Made by a program: the position numbers and the translations under genes. DNA of 64,000 nucleotides from an alpha proteobacterium AAP38 (GTDB taxonomy: Bacteria; Pseudomonadota; Alphaproteobacteria; Azospirillales; Azospirillaceae), in NCBI GenBank assembly GCA_001296005.1, contig LJHR01000004.1, forward strand, positions 124,001 to 188,000, in the 5' to 3' direction. The notes below the pieces were generated by a model that saw nothing but the letters and a program-made list of their open reading frames with translations, was not told the origin of the DNA and made no database searches. Positions 57,501 through 64,000 of the stretch are shown here, in pieces; the stretch's first letter is position 1; every line of letters starts with the position of its first letter.

Positions 57501-59481
57501 CGGCATCGACGGCAATGACCTCAAACCCCGCCTTGGCGCCCTCCGGCACCGCGTCCTGAAACTGCGGGCGGATGCCGATGGACAGCGGCGTGACGAGGAC
57601 AGGCACATAGACATGTTCGGCGGTCGCCCGCCCACCCGGTTCCCGGATGGCGACATAGATGTCGGCGCGCAGCGGCCTTGTCCCCGGCACCTGCGCCGGG
57701 ACCGTACCCGTCACCTGCGCCTTACCCGCCGCATCCGTCTCCGCCACCGTCAGGTCCACCGGCTCCACATCGAAACTGTCCGCCGGGGTTCCCCATTGAT
57801 AACCCTTGTGGCGGGGGAACGGGGCCGGGTCCGGCTCCAGCGTCAGCCGCGCCTCACCGGCCAGGGCGGCACCGGGGGCACCATAGAGGAACCGGGCACT
57901 GACATTCAGGACCACCGCCTCACCTGGGGCCAGCCGGGCCGGCTTGTTGTCGATGGCAACGTCAAGACGCTGCGGCACGAAATCCTGCACCTGGAAGCGT
58001 ACCGATCCGATGGCGGGGCCAGCAGGATCGGCATGGGCCGCCGCTTCCCACTGCCCCCGGTTGGCACTGGCCGGCAGGGTGATGGACAGGTGGCCCGCCG
58101 CACCGCCGTCATCAGCCATCTCGAACCGCTGATGCTCCTTGCCGTCGGGCCGCTTCAGCTTGATGGTTAGACGCCGGCCCGGCAGGGCCAGGGCCTGCGG
58201 ATCGCGCAGCAGGGTGGTCAGTTCCACCGTCTCCCCGGGACGGTAGATGCCGCGTTCGGTATAAAGGAAAGCATCCGCCGCCGCCGACGGCTGGCGTCCC
58301 TCCACACCTCGGTCGGACAGATCGAAACCGGGCCGGCGCAGGTCCAGGAAGTTGAAATCGCCATCTTCGCGATAGGCCATGACCATGACGGGCGCCAGAC
58401 CGCCCTCGCCGCGCAGCAGCCCGGCATCGAAATGGAAAAGCCCCTTGCCGTCGCTTTTCGCCTCTGCCAGCACATCATTGTTGCGGGCGATCAAGGACAG
58501 GCGCACGCCGCCGACGGGCTTGGCGCTGGACAGGGATCGCACCGAAAGGGTCAGGCCATCCGCGCCTCGGAAGCTGGTCAGGCCCAGGTCGGACTGCACC
58601 ACCCATTGCCCGGCCTGGGGCCGGTAATCGTCGGAATAATAGTAATTATCCTCCCCGTCCTGGCGCGGGGCATCGGGGTTGCTGGCTACCAGCAGGTAAG
58701 CACCGGGTTCGGTCTCGCCGATGGCATCGGCCAGGGGGAACAGGGTGGTGACGGCACTGTTGCGCGGACCCGTCACGGTCACTTCGCCCTGCCAGACCAG
58801 CCGCCCCTCATCCTGCTCCACCTCCTTCGCGCTGTAGGGGTAGAAGCTGCGTTCATCCACAAAATCCTGCCGCATGCGGGCCAGCATGCGGTCGCCGACA
58901 CGGTAGAGCTTGATGGCAAGCCGGTCGACATTGACGGTGGTGATGGGCAGGCCGTCGCCCGTTTCACGAGGCAGGATGAAGCCCTGGCCCAACGCCACAG
59001 CCGGCTGCCGGTCGGTCAGGGCCAGTGTCACCGTGGCCGCCGCCTCCAGCGTGCCGGCGCCGGCACCCGCCGGCAGACCGGGGCGCAGGGTGGCCTGATA
59101 CTCAGTGCCGAAGGTCAGGCCCGACAGGCACAGCTTCTCCCGCGCTACCCGGAAGGCCGCGCGCGTGTCAGCCGGCAGCTCGACATAATCGGCGTAATTG
59201 ACGGTACCCGTCTCGTCCAACGGCTTGTTGAAGACCAGACAGGCCTCCGCGACAGTGCCACCGGCCTCTGTCGTCACGCGGGTAAAGCGGAAGGCACGAT
59301 CATCCGGGGTTGCGGGCGGCAATGTCCTGGCCGTCACCGGCTGTGTCGCGGTCACCGGTGGCGGGTCCAGCTTCGCCGCCATCCTGTCCGCTGGCCGCAG
59401 CGCCTGCCATCCGGCAAAGCCAATGGCCCCCAAGGACAGCACCGCGACCGCCGTCAGGACGACACGCTTCGATACCGGCAT
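54541..59481 (-). CDS. Bacterial alpha-2-macroglobulin (protease-trap) family protein
   Basis: The 1646-residue protein has an N-terminal membrane helix (about 6-24) instead of the usual lipobox, several MG beta domains, a bait-like region, and a thioester domain with Cys1169-Leu-Glu-Gln1172 (FGCLEQTVSRAMPLLW), so the thioester is intact. It would lie in the periplasm and trap foreign or leaking proteases, with PBP1C repairing damaged wall. GGAGGGGG precedes the ATG at 59481; an in-frame ATG 13 codons earlier is less likely. Family and partner are as in E. coli yfhM-pbpC. Confidence 0.93.
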   Translation of the reverse strand: MPVSKRVVLTAVAVLSLGAIGFAGWQALRPADRMAAKLDPPPVTATQPVTARTLPPATPDDRAFRFTRVTTEAGGTVAEACLVFNKPLDETGTVNYADYVELPADTRAAFRVAREKLCLSGLTFGTEYQATLRPGLPAGAGAGTLEAAATVTLALTDRQPAVALGQGFILPRETGDGLPITTVNVDRLAIKLYRVGDRMLARMRQDFVDERSFYPYSAKEVEQDEGRLVWQGEVTVTGPRNSAVTTLFPLADAIGETEPGAYLLVASNPDAPRQDGEDNYYYSDDYRPQAGQWVVQSDLGLTSFRGADGLTLSVRSLSSAKPVGGVRLSLIARNNDVLAEAKSDGKGLFHFDAGLLRGEGGLAPVMVMAYREDGDFNFLDLRRPGFDLSDRGVEGRQPSAAADAFLYTERGIYRPGETVELTTLLRDPQALALPGRRLTIKLKRPDGKEHQRFEMADDGGAAGHLSITLPASANRGQWEAAAHADPAGPAIGSVRFQVQDFVPQRLDVAIDNKPARLAPGEAVVLNVSARFLYGAPGAALAGEARLTLEPDPAPFPRHKGYQWGTPADSFDVEPVDLTVAETDAAGKAQVTGTVPAQVPGTRPLRADIYVAIREPGGRATAEHVYVPVLVTPLSIGIRPQFQDAVPEGAKAGFEVIAVDADGNPVAAKGLSWRLIKDTSTWQWFRSGGSWKYQRVPREKLVASGTIDIAADKPSVLSQAVTWGGYRLIVADSASPAATSVAFSSGWYGESGPDRPDRLKLAADRAGYAPGDTARLRIDSEVAGEALLVIANETVHETRSIAVPAGGADVDVKVGADWGPGAYALVTLYRPLNASLGHAPVRAVGVAWLGMDAARRTLDIAIAAPDRVLPRQTITVPVAVKGAGAQAHVTLAAVDQGILGLTRFATPKPQDYFLAKRQLGVSMRDDYGRLIRAQAQGDDQGGDGFGGRGLDVVPTRTVALFSGIVALDAAGKADIPLTIPDFQGELRLMAVAWDTDKLGSAERRMTVRDPVVAEVILPRFLSPSDKGRATVLIHNVEGAAGSYRLALGAKGAVAGGEAARSVTLAQGERQVFTVPLDATEAGIGTVTLSVVGPGGFQVERSWPIQVRPPQLPVTREMVATLAPGENAVLPADLLTGLVPGTEAVSLSISRWQGIDVPGMLRWLDRYPFGCLEQTVSRAMPLLWFNDLALLAGTKQDKAIADRVQDSIDRVLSMQDPEGGFRMWGQYGDAADPWLSVFAMDFLELASDQGFVIPADALTLGRQWLGDASSRSYPPAVRAYAAWVLARKGKANVGDLRYFHDSKMPEQALAAAHLGAALDAVGERARAGQSFDAAREKLADWAAKEAEEDAAREMARRTGKRPKLPVRTDTYGSRLRDTYAIASLMAAGGRGVAIPALLDTAQVLDTRAEETNTQEKAWILRAAAGLAPKGAKLAVSLDGASVGTGDPVSASIAPDRLRAGLTLANQGDTGLYRTLSVEGVPVDPVPAVEAGIALRKSLYTADGQPVDPGSIKQNDRIIVVVEGNAGMAAVPGDYAILDLLPAGLEIEGVIKPEQAGYGWLGALSGTNTAEGRDDRFVAALSLPANREGTQGAAGISGFKIDPRWGFRVAYAVRAVTPGSFALPAVAAEHMYVPKVKARTAMGRIEVAE

Positions 59482-59561
59482 TTTCCCCCTCCCCGAAACG
59501 TCCGGAAAGGAGAGTGCCAACAGCTTTATGGCAATACAACGGTCAGGGGCGGGCCTATCAC

Positions 59562-60566
59562 TTACGAGCGGCGGCTGCGCTTATTCTCATACATGCGCGC
59601 ATCCGCCTCCCGCAGCGCCTCGTCCGGGTTGGACCGGTGCGGGTCGGCATGCACGACACCGAAACTGGCACCGGGATAGTCGATCACCACCTTACCCAGA
59701 TCGTAGCGTCCCTGAACCAGCGGGGCCAGACGGCGACGCGGTGCCTCGTCATTTTCGCCATCGCTGGGTGCCGTCAGCCCGATGACGACAAATTCGTCAC
59801 CGCCCAGCCGGCCCAGCATGTCACCCGCGCGCAGCCCCTTGGACAGACGGCACCCAACCTCCACTAGGAAGACATCGCCCGCATCATGCCCATGGGTGTC
59901 GTTGATCTTCTTGAACCCGTCCAGGTCGATGAAGACGACCAATACCCGCTGCCCCGTCCGCCGCCCCAGCGCGAACAGTCGATCCAGCTCCGCCAGGGTG
60001 CAGCGGCGATTGGGCAGCCCGGTCAGGGCATCGGTGGCAGACTCCGTCTCCAGCGCCGCATTGGCTTTCTGCAAATCCGCCAGCAGGCGTTCGCGTTCCA
60101 GCTGCTGCCCGATCAGGGTGGAGAAAAGCGACAAGGCCTGTTTGCCTTGCGGGGTCAGGGGCTGGCGGTCACTGCTGGCGGCGCAGAGCGTGCCATATAG
60201 GTGCTCGCTGCCCAGATAGACGGGCGTGCTGGCATAGGTCTGGATGCCCAGCGCCCTGGCCGCGTCGGAATCGCCCCAGCAGGCGGCGACATCCTCCGTG
60301 TAAGACCGCCCTTCTTCCAGCGCGCGCTTGCACAGCGTGTCGTCCCAGGGCACCGACAGTCCCTCGGCTATCTGCATCGTCCGGCTGTTGCGGGAAAACA
60401 GGATGGTCTGCATCCCGGCGCCGGTATCGATATGGGTCAGATAGGTGCTTTCCAGACCCGTCACCAGTTCCAGCAGTTCAAGCAGGGGCCGGGTCAGCTG
60501 TTCCACGGTGCGGGCGGAACCCAGGGTTTCTGACACTTTGCCAAGGAGGTCGGTTTGCAAAGGCAT
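59562..60566 (-). CDS. GAF-GGDEF diguanylate cyclase
   Basis: The 334-residue soluble protein has a GAF domain (about 20-155), a linker coiled coil (152-175) and a GGDEF domain with intact GGDEF (255-259) and the inhibitory I-site RxxD as RAGD (246-249), five residues before it. It should make c-di-GMP and be feedback-inhibited by it; the GAF signal is unknown. No EAL domain is present. It is a single gene. Confidence 0.92.
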   Translation of the reverse strand: MPLQTDLLGKVSETLGSARTVEQLTRPLLELLELVTGLESTYLTHIDTGAGMQTILFSRNSRTMQIAEGLSVPWDDTLCKRALEEGRSYTEDVAACWGDSDAARALGIQTYASTPVYLGSEHLYGTLCAASSDRQPLTPQGKQALSLFSTLIGQQLERERLLADLQKANAALETESATDALTGLPNRRCTLAELDRLFALGRRTGQRVLVVFIDLDGFKKINDTHGHDAGDVFLVEVGCRLSKGLRAGDMLGRLGGDEFVVIGLTAPSDGENDEAPRRRLAPLVQGRYDLGKVVIDYPGASFGVVHADPHRSNPDEALREADARMYENKRSRRS

Positions 60567-60675
60567 CCCTCAAACGTTCTGAAAATCACACCATGATATG
60601 CGGATCATTTTGTCGGTGAACAGTGAGGCGCTGACCAGTCGTCTTTTCGGATAGGTCGTAAGACAGCAACCGGTG

Positions 60676-61716
60676 TCAGCGCATCAGGCCCGCAATAATC
60701 TCGAACGAGCGCAGCCTTTTGCCGAAATCGAACATATCCGACACGATCATCAGCTCATCGGCATGGGTCCGTTCCAGCAGCGCATCGACGCCCCGGCGCA
60801 CCGTCTCCGGCCCTCCGATAATGGAACAGGCCAGCATCTGCTGAACATGCATCTTCTCACGCGGGGACCAGTAGGTCTCAATATCGGCGATGGGCGGCTG
60901 GGTCAGACGGCGGGTCCCCCTGACCATGTGCGTGAAGGACATCTGCTGTGAGGTTGCCAGATACTGGGCTTCCGCGTCGCTTTCCGCCGCGATGATATTG
61001 ACGCCGACCAGCGCATGGGGCCGCTGCTGCTGCGCCGATGGCCGGAAACGGTCGCGATAGATGGCCAGGGCCTGATCCAGGGAGCCGGGGGCGAAATGGG
61101 AGGCGAAGCCAAAGGGCAGGCCCAGTTCGGCGGCCAGCTGCGCCCCGAACAGGCTGGAGCCCAGAATCCACAGTGGCACTTCCGTGCCGGACCCCGGCAC
61201 CGCCTCAATCGGCTGTCCCGGCGTGGCGGGCGCCAGATAGGCCTGCAGCTCCAGCACATCGCGGGGGAAATTCTCGGCACTGGCCGGGTCACGACGCAAC
61301 GCGCGCAAGGTGTATTGATCCGTCCCCGGCGCACGGCCCAGGCCAAGGTCGATGCGGTCCGGAAACAGCGTCGCCAGCGTGCCGAACTGTTCGGCGATCA
61401 CATAGGGCGAATGGTTGGGCAGCATGATGCCGCCCGCCCCCACCCGGATGTGGCGGGTACCAGCCGCGATATGGGCGATGATCAGGGAGGTCGCCGCCGT
61501 CGTCACCGTCGGCATATTGTGATGTTCGGCCACCCACAGGCGCTTATAGCCCTGCTGTTCGGCATGCTGCCCCAGTATCCGGGCCTCATCCATCGCGTCG
61601 CGGCGGCTACCGCCCTCACGCACGCGGCCCAGTTCCAGAATCGAAAAATCAACCAAACCATGTCTCCAGGGCCGCGTGTCCGCCTGGCCCGTCAGGGATC
61701 GATCATCGCCACCCAT
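60676..61716 (-). CDS. Luciferase-like (LLM-class) flavin monooxygenase
   Basis: The 346-residue TIM-barrel protein has the bacterial luciferase-like marks: [51 protein letters not shown] and [21 protein letters not shown], like the LLM class MsnO8 group. It would oxidise an unknown substrate with FMNH2 and oxygen. The start is uncertain: the ATG at 61716 has GAGG upstream, an in-frame ATG at 61737 does not. It is divergent from a LacI-family gene, 134 bases apart. Confidence 0.85.
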   Translation of the reverse strand: MGGDDRSLTGQADTRPWRHGLVDFSILELGRVREGGSRRDAMDEARILGQHAEQQGYKRLWVAEHHNMPTVTTAATSLIIAHIAAGTRHIRVGAGGIMLPNHSPYVIAEQFGTLATLFPDRIDLGLGRAPGTDQYTLRALRRDPASAENFPRDVLELQAYLAPATPGQPIEAVPGSGTEVPLWILGSSLFGAQLAAELGLPFGFASHFAPGSLDQALAIYRDRFRPSAQQQRPHALVGVNIIAAESDAEAQYLATSQQMSFTHMVRGTRRLTQPPIADIETYWSPREKMHVQQMLACSIIGGPETVRRGVDALLERTHADELMIVSDMFDFGKRLRSFEIIAGLMR

Positions 61717-61850
61717 CGGGCAGCCTCGCAAATCCATATAGGGATATTGGTCCGGCGTGACGAGGGGGGGTGCGAAGCGCTTGCCAAGCGGGCATGGTTT
61801 GATAAGTAGGATAATATCATTCAACCCAGCCAGCGGCGGAACGCGTCATT

Positions 61851-62858
61851 GTGGATATAACGATCAACGACGTTGCCGAACGGGCGGGTGTTTCCATCCG
61901 CACCGTGTCCCGCGTGCTGAACCGGTCCACGAAGGTCAATGCCCTGACGCGTGAGCGCGTGGAGGAGGCGATTGCCGCCCTGGGCTTCCGGCCCAGCGCA
62001 CGGGCGCGTGGTCTGGCGACGGGCCGGTCCTTCCTGATCGGCATGGTCCATAATGACCAAAACGCCTTGGTCCTGGACGCGGTACAGCGCGGCATGGTGC
62101 ATGAGGCAACACGGCGCGGGTACGAGATTGTGATCCACCCGGCCCCCGCCGGCCATCAGGGACCGGTGGAAAATGTGCTGGATTTCGTGGGGCGGTCGCG
62201 GGTCGACGGGGTCGTCGTACTGTCGCCCGTCTCCACAGTGGCTGGCCTGCCAGAGGCGCTGGCAGCAGCGGATGTGCCGGCCATCGCCCTGTCGCCTACC
62301 CCGCTGACCGGTTTCGCCGGCTTCCTTGTCTCAAACGAACGGGCCGGTGCCGCCGATGTGGCACGCCATCTAGTGGGGCTGGGCCATCGCCGCATCGCAC
62401 TGGTATCCGGCCCGTCATCGGCGCGGTCAGCGCAGGAGCGGCGTGCCGGCTTCGTGGCGGCCTTGATGGAGGCCGGGTGCGGCCTGATCGGCGAGGTGGA
62501 AGGCGATTACGGTTTTGCATCGGGCGTGGCCGCCGCCGAACGGCTGTTGACGCTGGACCCAATGCCCACCGCCATTTTCGCCGCCAACGACATCATGGCC
62601 GCCGGCGTGTTGAAGGCCGCCGCCGCGCGCGGGATCGCGGTACCGCAAGACCTGTCCGTCGTGGGCTTTGACGGCAGCGTCCTGGCCCAGATGCTGACGC
62701 CGGCCCTGACCACGGTCCACCGGCCATTGGGGGAGATGGCGCAACTGGCCACCGCCTGGCTGATCAACATGATTGAGGACATGCCAACGCAAACCGAACT
62801 GCACCGGACCCTGACCCTGGTGCCGGGCGAATCCTCCGGCCCCGCACCACGCGGTTAG
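61851..62858 (+). CDS. LacI-family transcriptional regulator
   Basis: The 335-residue protein has an N-terminal helix-turn-helix (TINDVAERAGVSIRTVSRVLN, then STKVNALTRERVEEAI) with hinge and a periplasmic-binding-protein-like effector domain (GDYGFASGVAAAERLL, FAANDIMAAGVLKAAA, VGFDGSVLAQMLTPALTTVHRP). It likely binds a sugar or related ligand; no sugar operon is in the window. It starts at GTG. The AT-rich divergent region to the monooxygenase gene may hold its operator, but no clean palindrome is visible. Confidence 0.9.
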   Translation: MDITINDVAERAGVSIRTVSRVLNRSTKVNALTRERVEEAIAALGFRPSARARGLATGRSFLIGMVHNDQNALVLDAVQRGMVHEATRRGYEIVIHPAPAGHQGPVENVLDFVGRSRVDGVVVLSPVSTVAGLPEALAAADVPAIALSPTPLTGFAGFLVSNERAGAADVARHLVGLGHRRIALVSGPSSARSAQERRAGFVAALMEAGCGLIGEVEGDYGFASGVAAAERLLTLDPMPTAIFAANDIMAAGVLKAAAARGIAVPQDLSVVGFDGSVLAQMLTPALTTVHRPLGEMAQLATAWLINMIEDMPTQTELHRTLTLVPGESSGPAPRG

Positions 62859-63445
62859 GGCAGCCGTCCCGGATTGAAGCGCCGCATCCATTCCAGAAGG
62901 GCAGGATCGGAATGGCTGTCCAGGATATGATGCAGGGTTTCCAGCCGTTCATCCTGACCCAGCTTGAACTTCGCCTTCACGCGGGTGACGCGGGCGCGAA
63001 AACCGATGATGTGACGGGCCAGTTGCTGATAGCGCGCACCCAGTTCCGCCGGGTGCCAGGGATGTTCCCGGAAATGCTCCACCCTGTCGGCAAGCAGCTC
63101 CAGGGAGGGACCGGTCAGGTCCGGATCAAAGGTGATCTCCGCCCAGACCCGCGCCTGCGCATAGTTCCAGGTCGGGCCCCAATCCCGCCGCCCCGCATGC
63201 GATGGCGAGATATAGGCATCCGGCCCCTTGAACAAGATCAGGGCGCGCGGATCGCGGATCAGCGCCGCGCGCAGCGGATTGGCAAACGCCAGATGGCCGA
63301 TAAGTTCGGTCAGTTCACCCGCCGCACCGAACCGGCCCACCAGGGGTAACAGGCTCGCCTCTTCCCCGTCTTTGCTGGTCACCCAGGCAAGAGGGAACTG
63401 CGCGATCAGGTCCCGCAGATCATCGGCGGCGTATTGCTCAAACAT
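62855..63445 (-). CDS. FMN-binding negative regulator, PaiB family
   Basis: The 196-residue protein has the PaiB-type split-barrel pattern: FPLAWVTSKDGEEASLLPL, GHLAFANPL, and KGPDAYISPSHAGRRDWGPTWNYAQARVWAEI, with the conserved TRVKAKFKLGQDE near the C-terminus. PaiB is a transcriptional repressor of protease genes in Bacillus; in proteobacteria it is often a flavin-binding protein of unknown target. Its 3' end overlaps the LacI gene by four bases on the opposite strand. Confidence 0.87.
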   Translation of the reverse strand: MFEQYAADDLRDLIAQFPLAWVTSKDGEEASLLPLVGRFGAAGELTELIGHLAFANPLRAALIRDPRALILFKGPDAYISPSHAGRRDWGPTWNYAQARVWAEITFDPDLTGPSLELLADRVEHFREHPWHPAELGARYQQLARHIIGFRARVTRVKAKFKLGQDERLETLHHILDSHSDPALLEWMRRFNPGRLP

Positions 63446-63452
63446 GTCCTGC

Positions 63453-64000
63453 TTACCTGTTCACGGCCGTTTCGGGCCAGCGCCCGGCCCATGGCTGTGC
63501 CTGTTCCAATTCAAAGGCCAGGGCCAGTAGTAGTTCCTCCTGCCCGCGATCAGCGGCAAACATGACGCCGATGGGCAGTCCCTGCGCTGTCCAGGACAGC
63601 GGCAGGGAGATGGCCGGCGTACCCGACAGGTTCTGCAACGGTGTGTAATCCAGCCAGCCGAACATCCGTTCCATCAGCACATCCCCCGGCAGGTTGGGCG
63701 CCATGAAGCCGCGTTCGGGCGGGGGCGCGGCCAGGGTCGGGGTCAGGATGGCATCGTAATCCTGGAAGAAGGCCGACAGCCGCTTCGGCAATACCGCCAC
63801 CTGCCCCCAGGCCTGTTCCAGATCGTCGGTGGACAGGGCCTCGGCCATACGGCCCAGGGCATTGGTCCAGGGTTCGAGTAATTGTTGGGGATCGTCCCCG
63901 CGCCCACGCACGGCATCGACGCAATCGGCACCGATATGGCACCACAAGGTGCGTTCGGCCCGCATCGCGGCCACACCATCAAACGGCCAATCGGTGATGG
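63453..64000 (-). CDS. Amidase, C-terminal part cut by the right edge
   Basis: The visible 182 residues end DRGQEELLLALAFELEQAQPWAGRWPETAVNR, matching the C-terminal region of amidase signature enzymes (LTPTLAAPPPERG, SGTPAISLPLSWTAQGLPIGVMFAADRG). The catalytic Ser-Ser-Lys is not in the window. The frame is still open at the edge (ITDWPFDGVAAMRAER). It is 7 bases ahead of the PaiB gene on the same strand. It hydrolyses an amide, probably as an aryl or carbamoyl amidase; no more can be said. Confidence 0.8.
   Translation of the reverse strand, partial: ITDWPFDGVAAMRAERTLWCHIGADCVDAVRGRGDDPQQLLEPWTNALGRMAEALSTDDLEQAWGQVAVLPKRLSAFFQDYDAILTPTLAAPPPERGFMAPNLPGDVLMERMFGWLDYTPLQNLSGTPAISLPLSWTAQGLPIGVMFAADRGQEELLLALAFELEQAQPWAGRWPETAVNR

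Noticed and set aside
54601-58170. 1189-codon open frame on the plus strand
   Set aside because: It is antisense to the alpha-2-macroglobulin gene, rich in Gly/Arg/His/Gln, with no motifs.

Overview
The window reads as chromosomal DNA of a high-GC alphaproteobacterium, most likely a Rhodospirillales member close to Azospirillum or Niveispirillum (inference). The reasons are the gene order alaC-hom-glpX-recJ, a class I PHA synthase, a methionine synthase split into two genes, strong G/C bias at third codon positions, and many GC-rich palindromic repeats between genes. Most of it is housekeeping and envelope DNA. The accessory stretches are a low-GC insert at about 31.27-32.85 kb, a repetitive giant gene with a giant kinase gene at 36.3-46.7 kb, and a lower-GC dioxygenase gene at 49.9-50.8 kb.

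Layout, 0-15 kb (almost all on the minus strand): a truncated gene at the left edge; a 20-codon open frame with an exceptionally complete Shine-Dalgarno and its own terminator; a heavy-metal RND efflux operon (Cys/His-rich secreted protein, adaptor, pump, small periplasmic protein); a small charged protein; tRNA-Glu(TTC); an unknown alphaproteobacterial protein; recJ; glpX; hom; alaC; a lipoprotein. 15-24 kb: phaC, a phytase/esterase-like lipoprotein, two small proteins, two tandem DUF2807 exported proteins, hisS, a pair of short paralogues of unknown function, and a pentapeptide-repeat protein.

24-36 kb: a 7TM-DISM sensor histidine kinase; metH in two genes behind a perfect 18-bp palindrome; an Xre/MbcA-RES toxin-antitoxin pair; a low-GC gene for a probable PD-(D/E)XK nuclease, whose frame runs across the junction into the RES gene; a four-unit intergenic repeat array; a transglutaminase-like protein; a LysE exporter divergent from a MarR regulator whose Shine-Dalgarno lies in a palindrome; a FadR-type GntR regulator.

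36-47 kb: a 1689-residue protein made almost wholly of about 210 degenerate octapeptides, [LFM][ST]xxQ[ILV]xx, and immediately upstream on the same strand a 1741-residue kinase/AAA/GAF/histidine-kinase protein whose kinase domain has lost key catalytic residues. This pair is the most unusual locus here. 47-64 kb: enoyl-CoA hydratase, a B12-binding radical SAM protein, a tandem glycine riboswitch followed unexpectedly by a phytanoyl-CoA-dioxygenase-like gene and then sdaA, the alpha-2-macroglobulin/pbpC pair, a GAF-GGDEF diguanylate cyclase, a luciferase-like monooxygenase, a LacI regulator, a PaiB-like protein, and an amidase cut by the right edge.

All calls come from reading the sequence and from family knowledge; no database search was run. 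Start codons were set from Shine-Dalgarno sequences, signal peptides and expected family N-termini.
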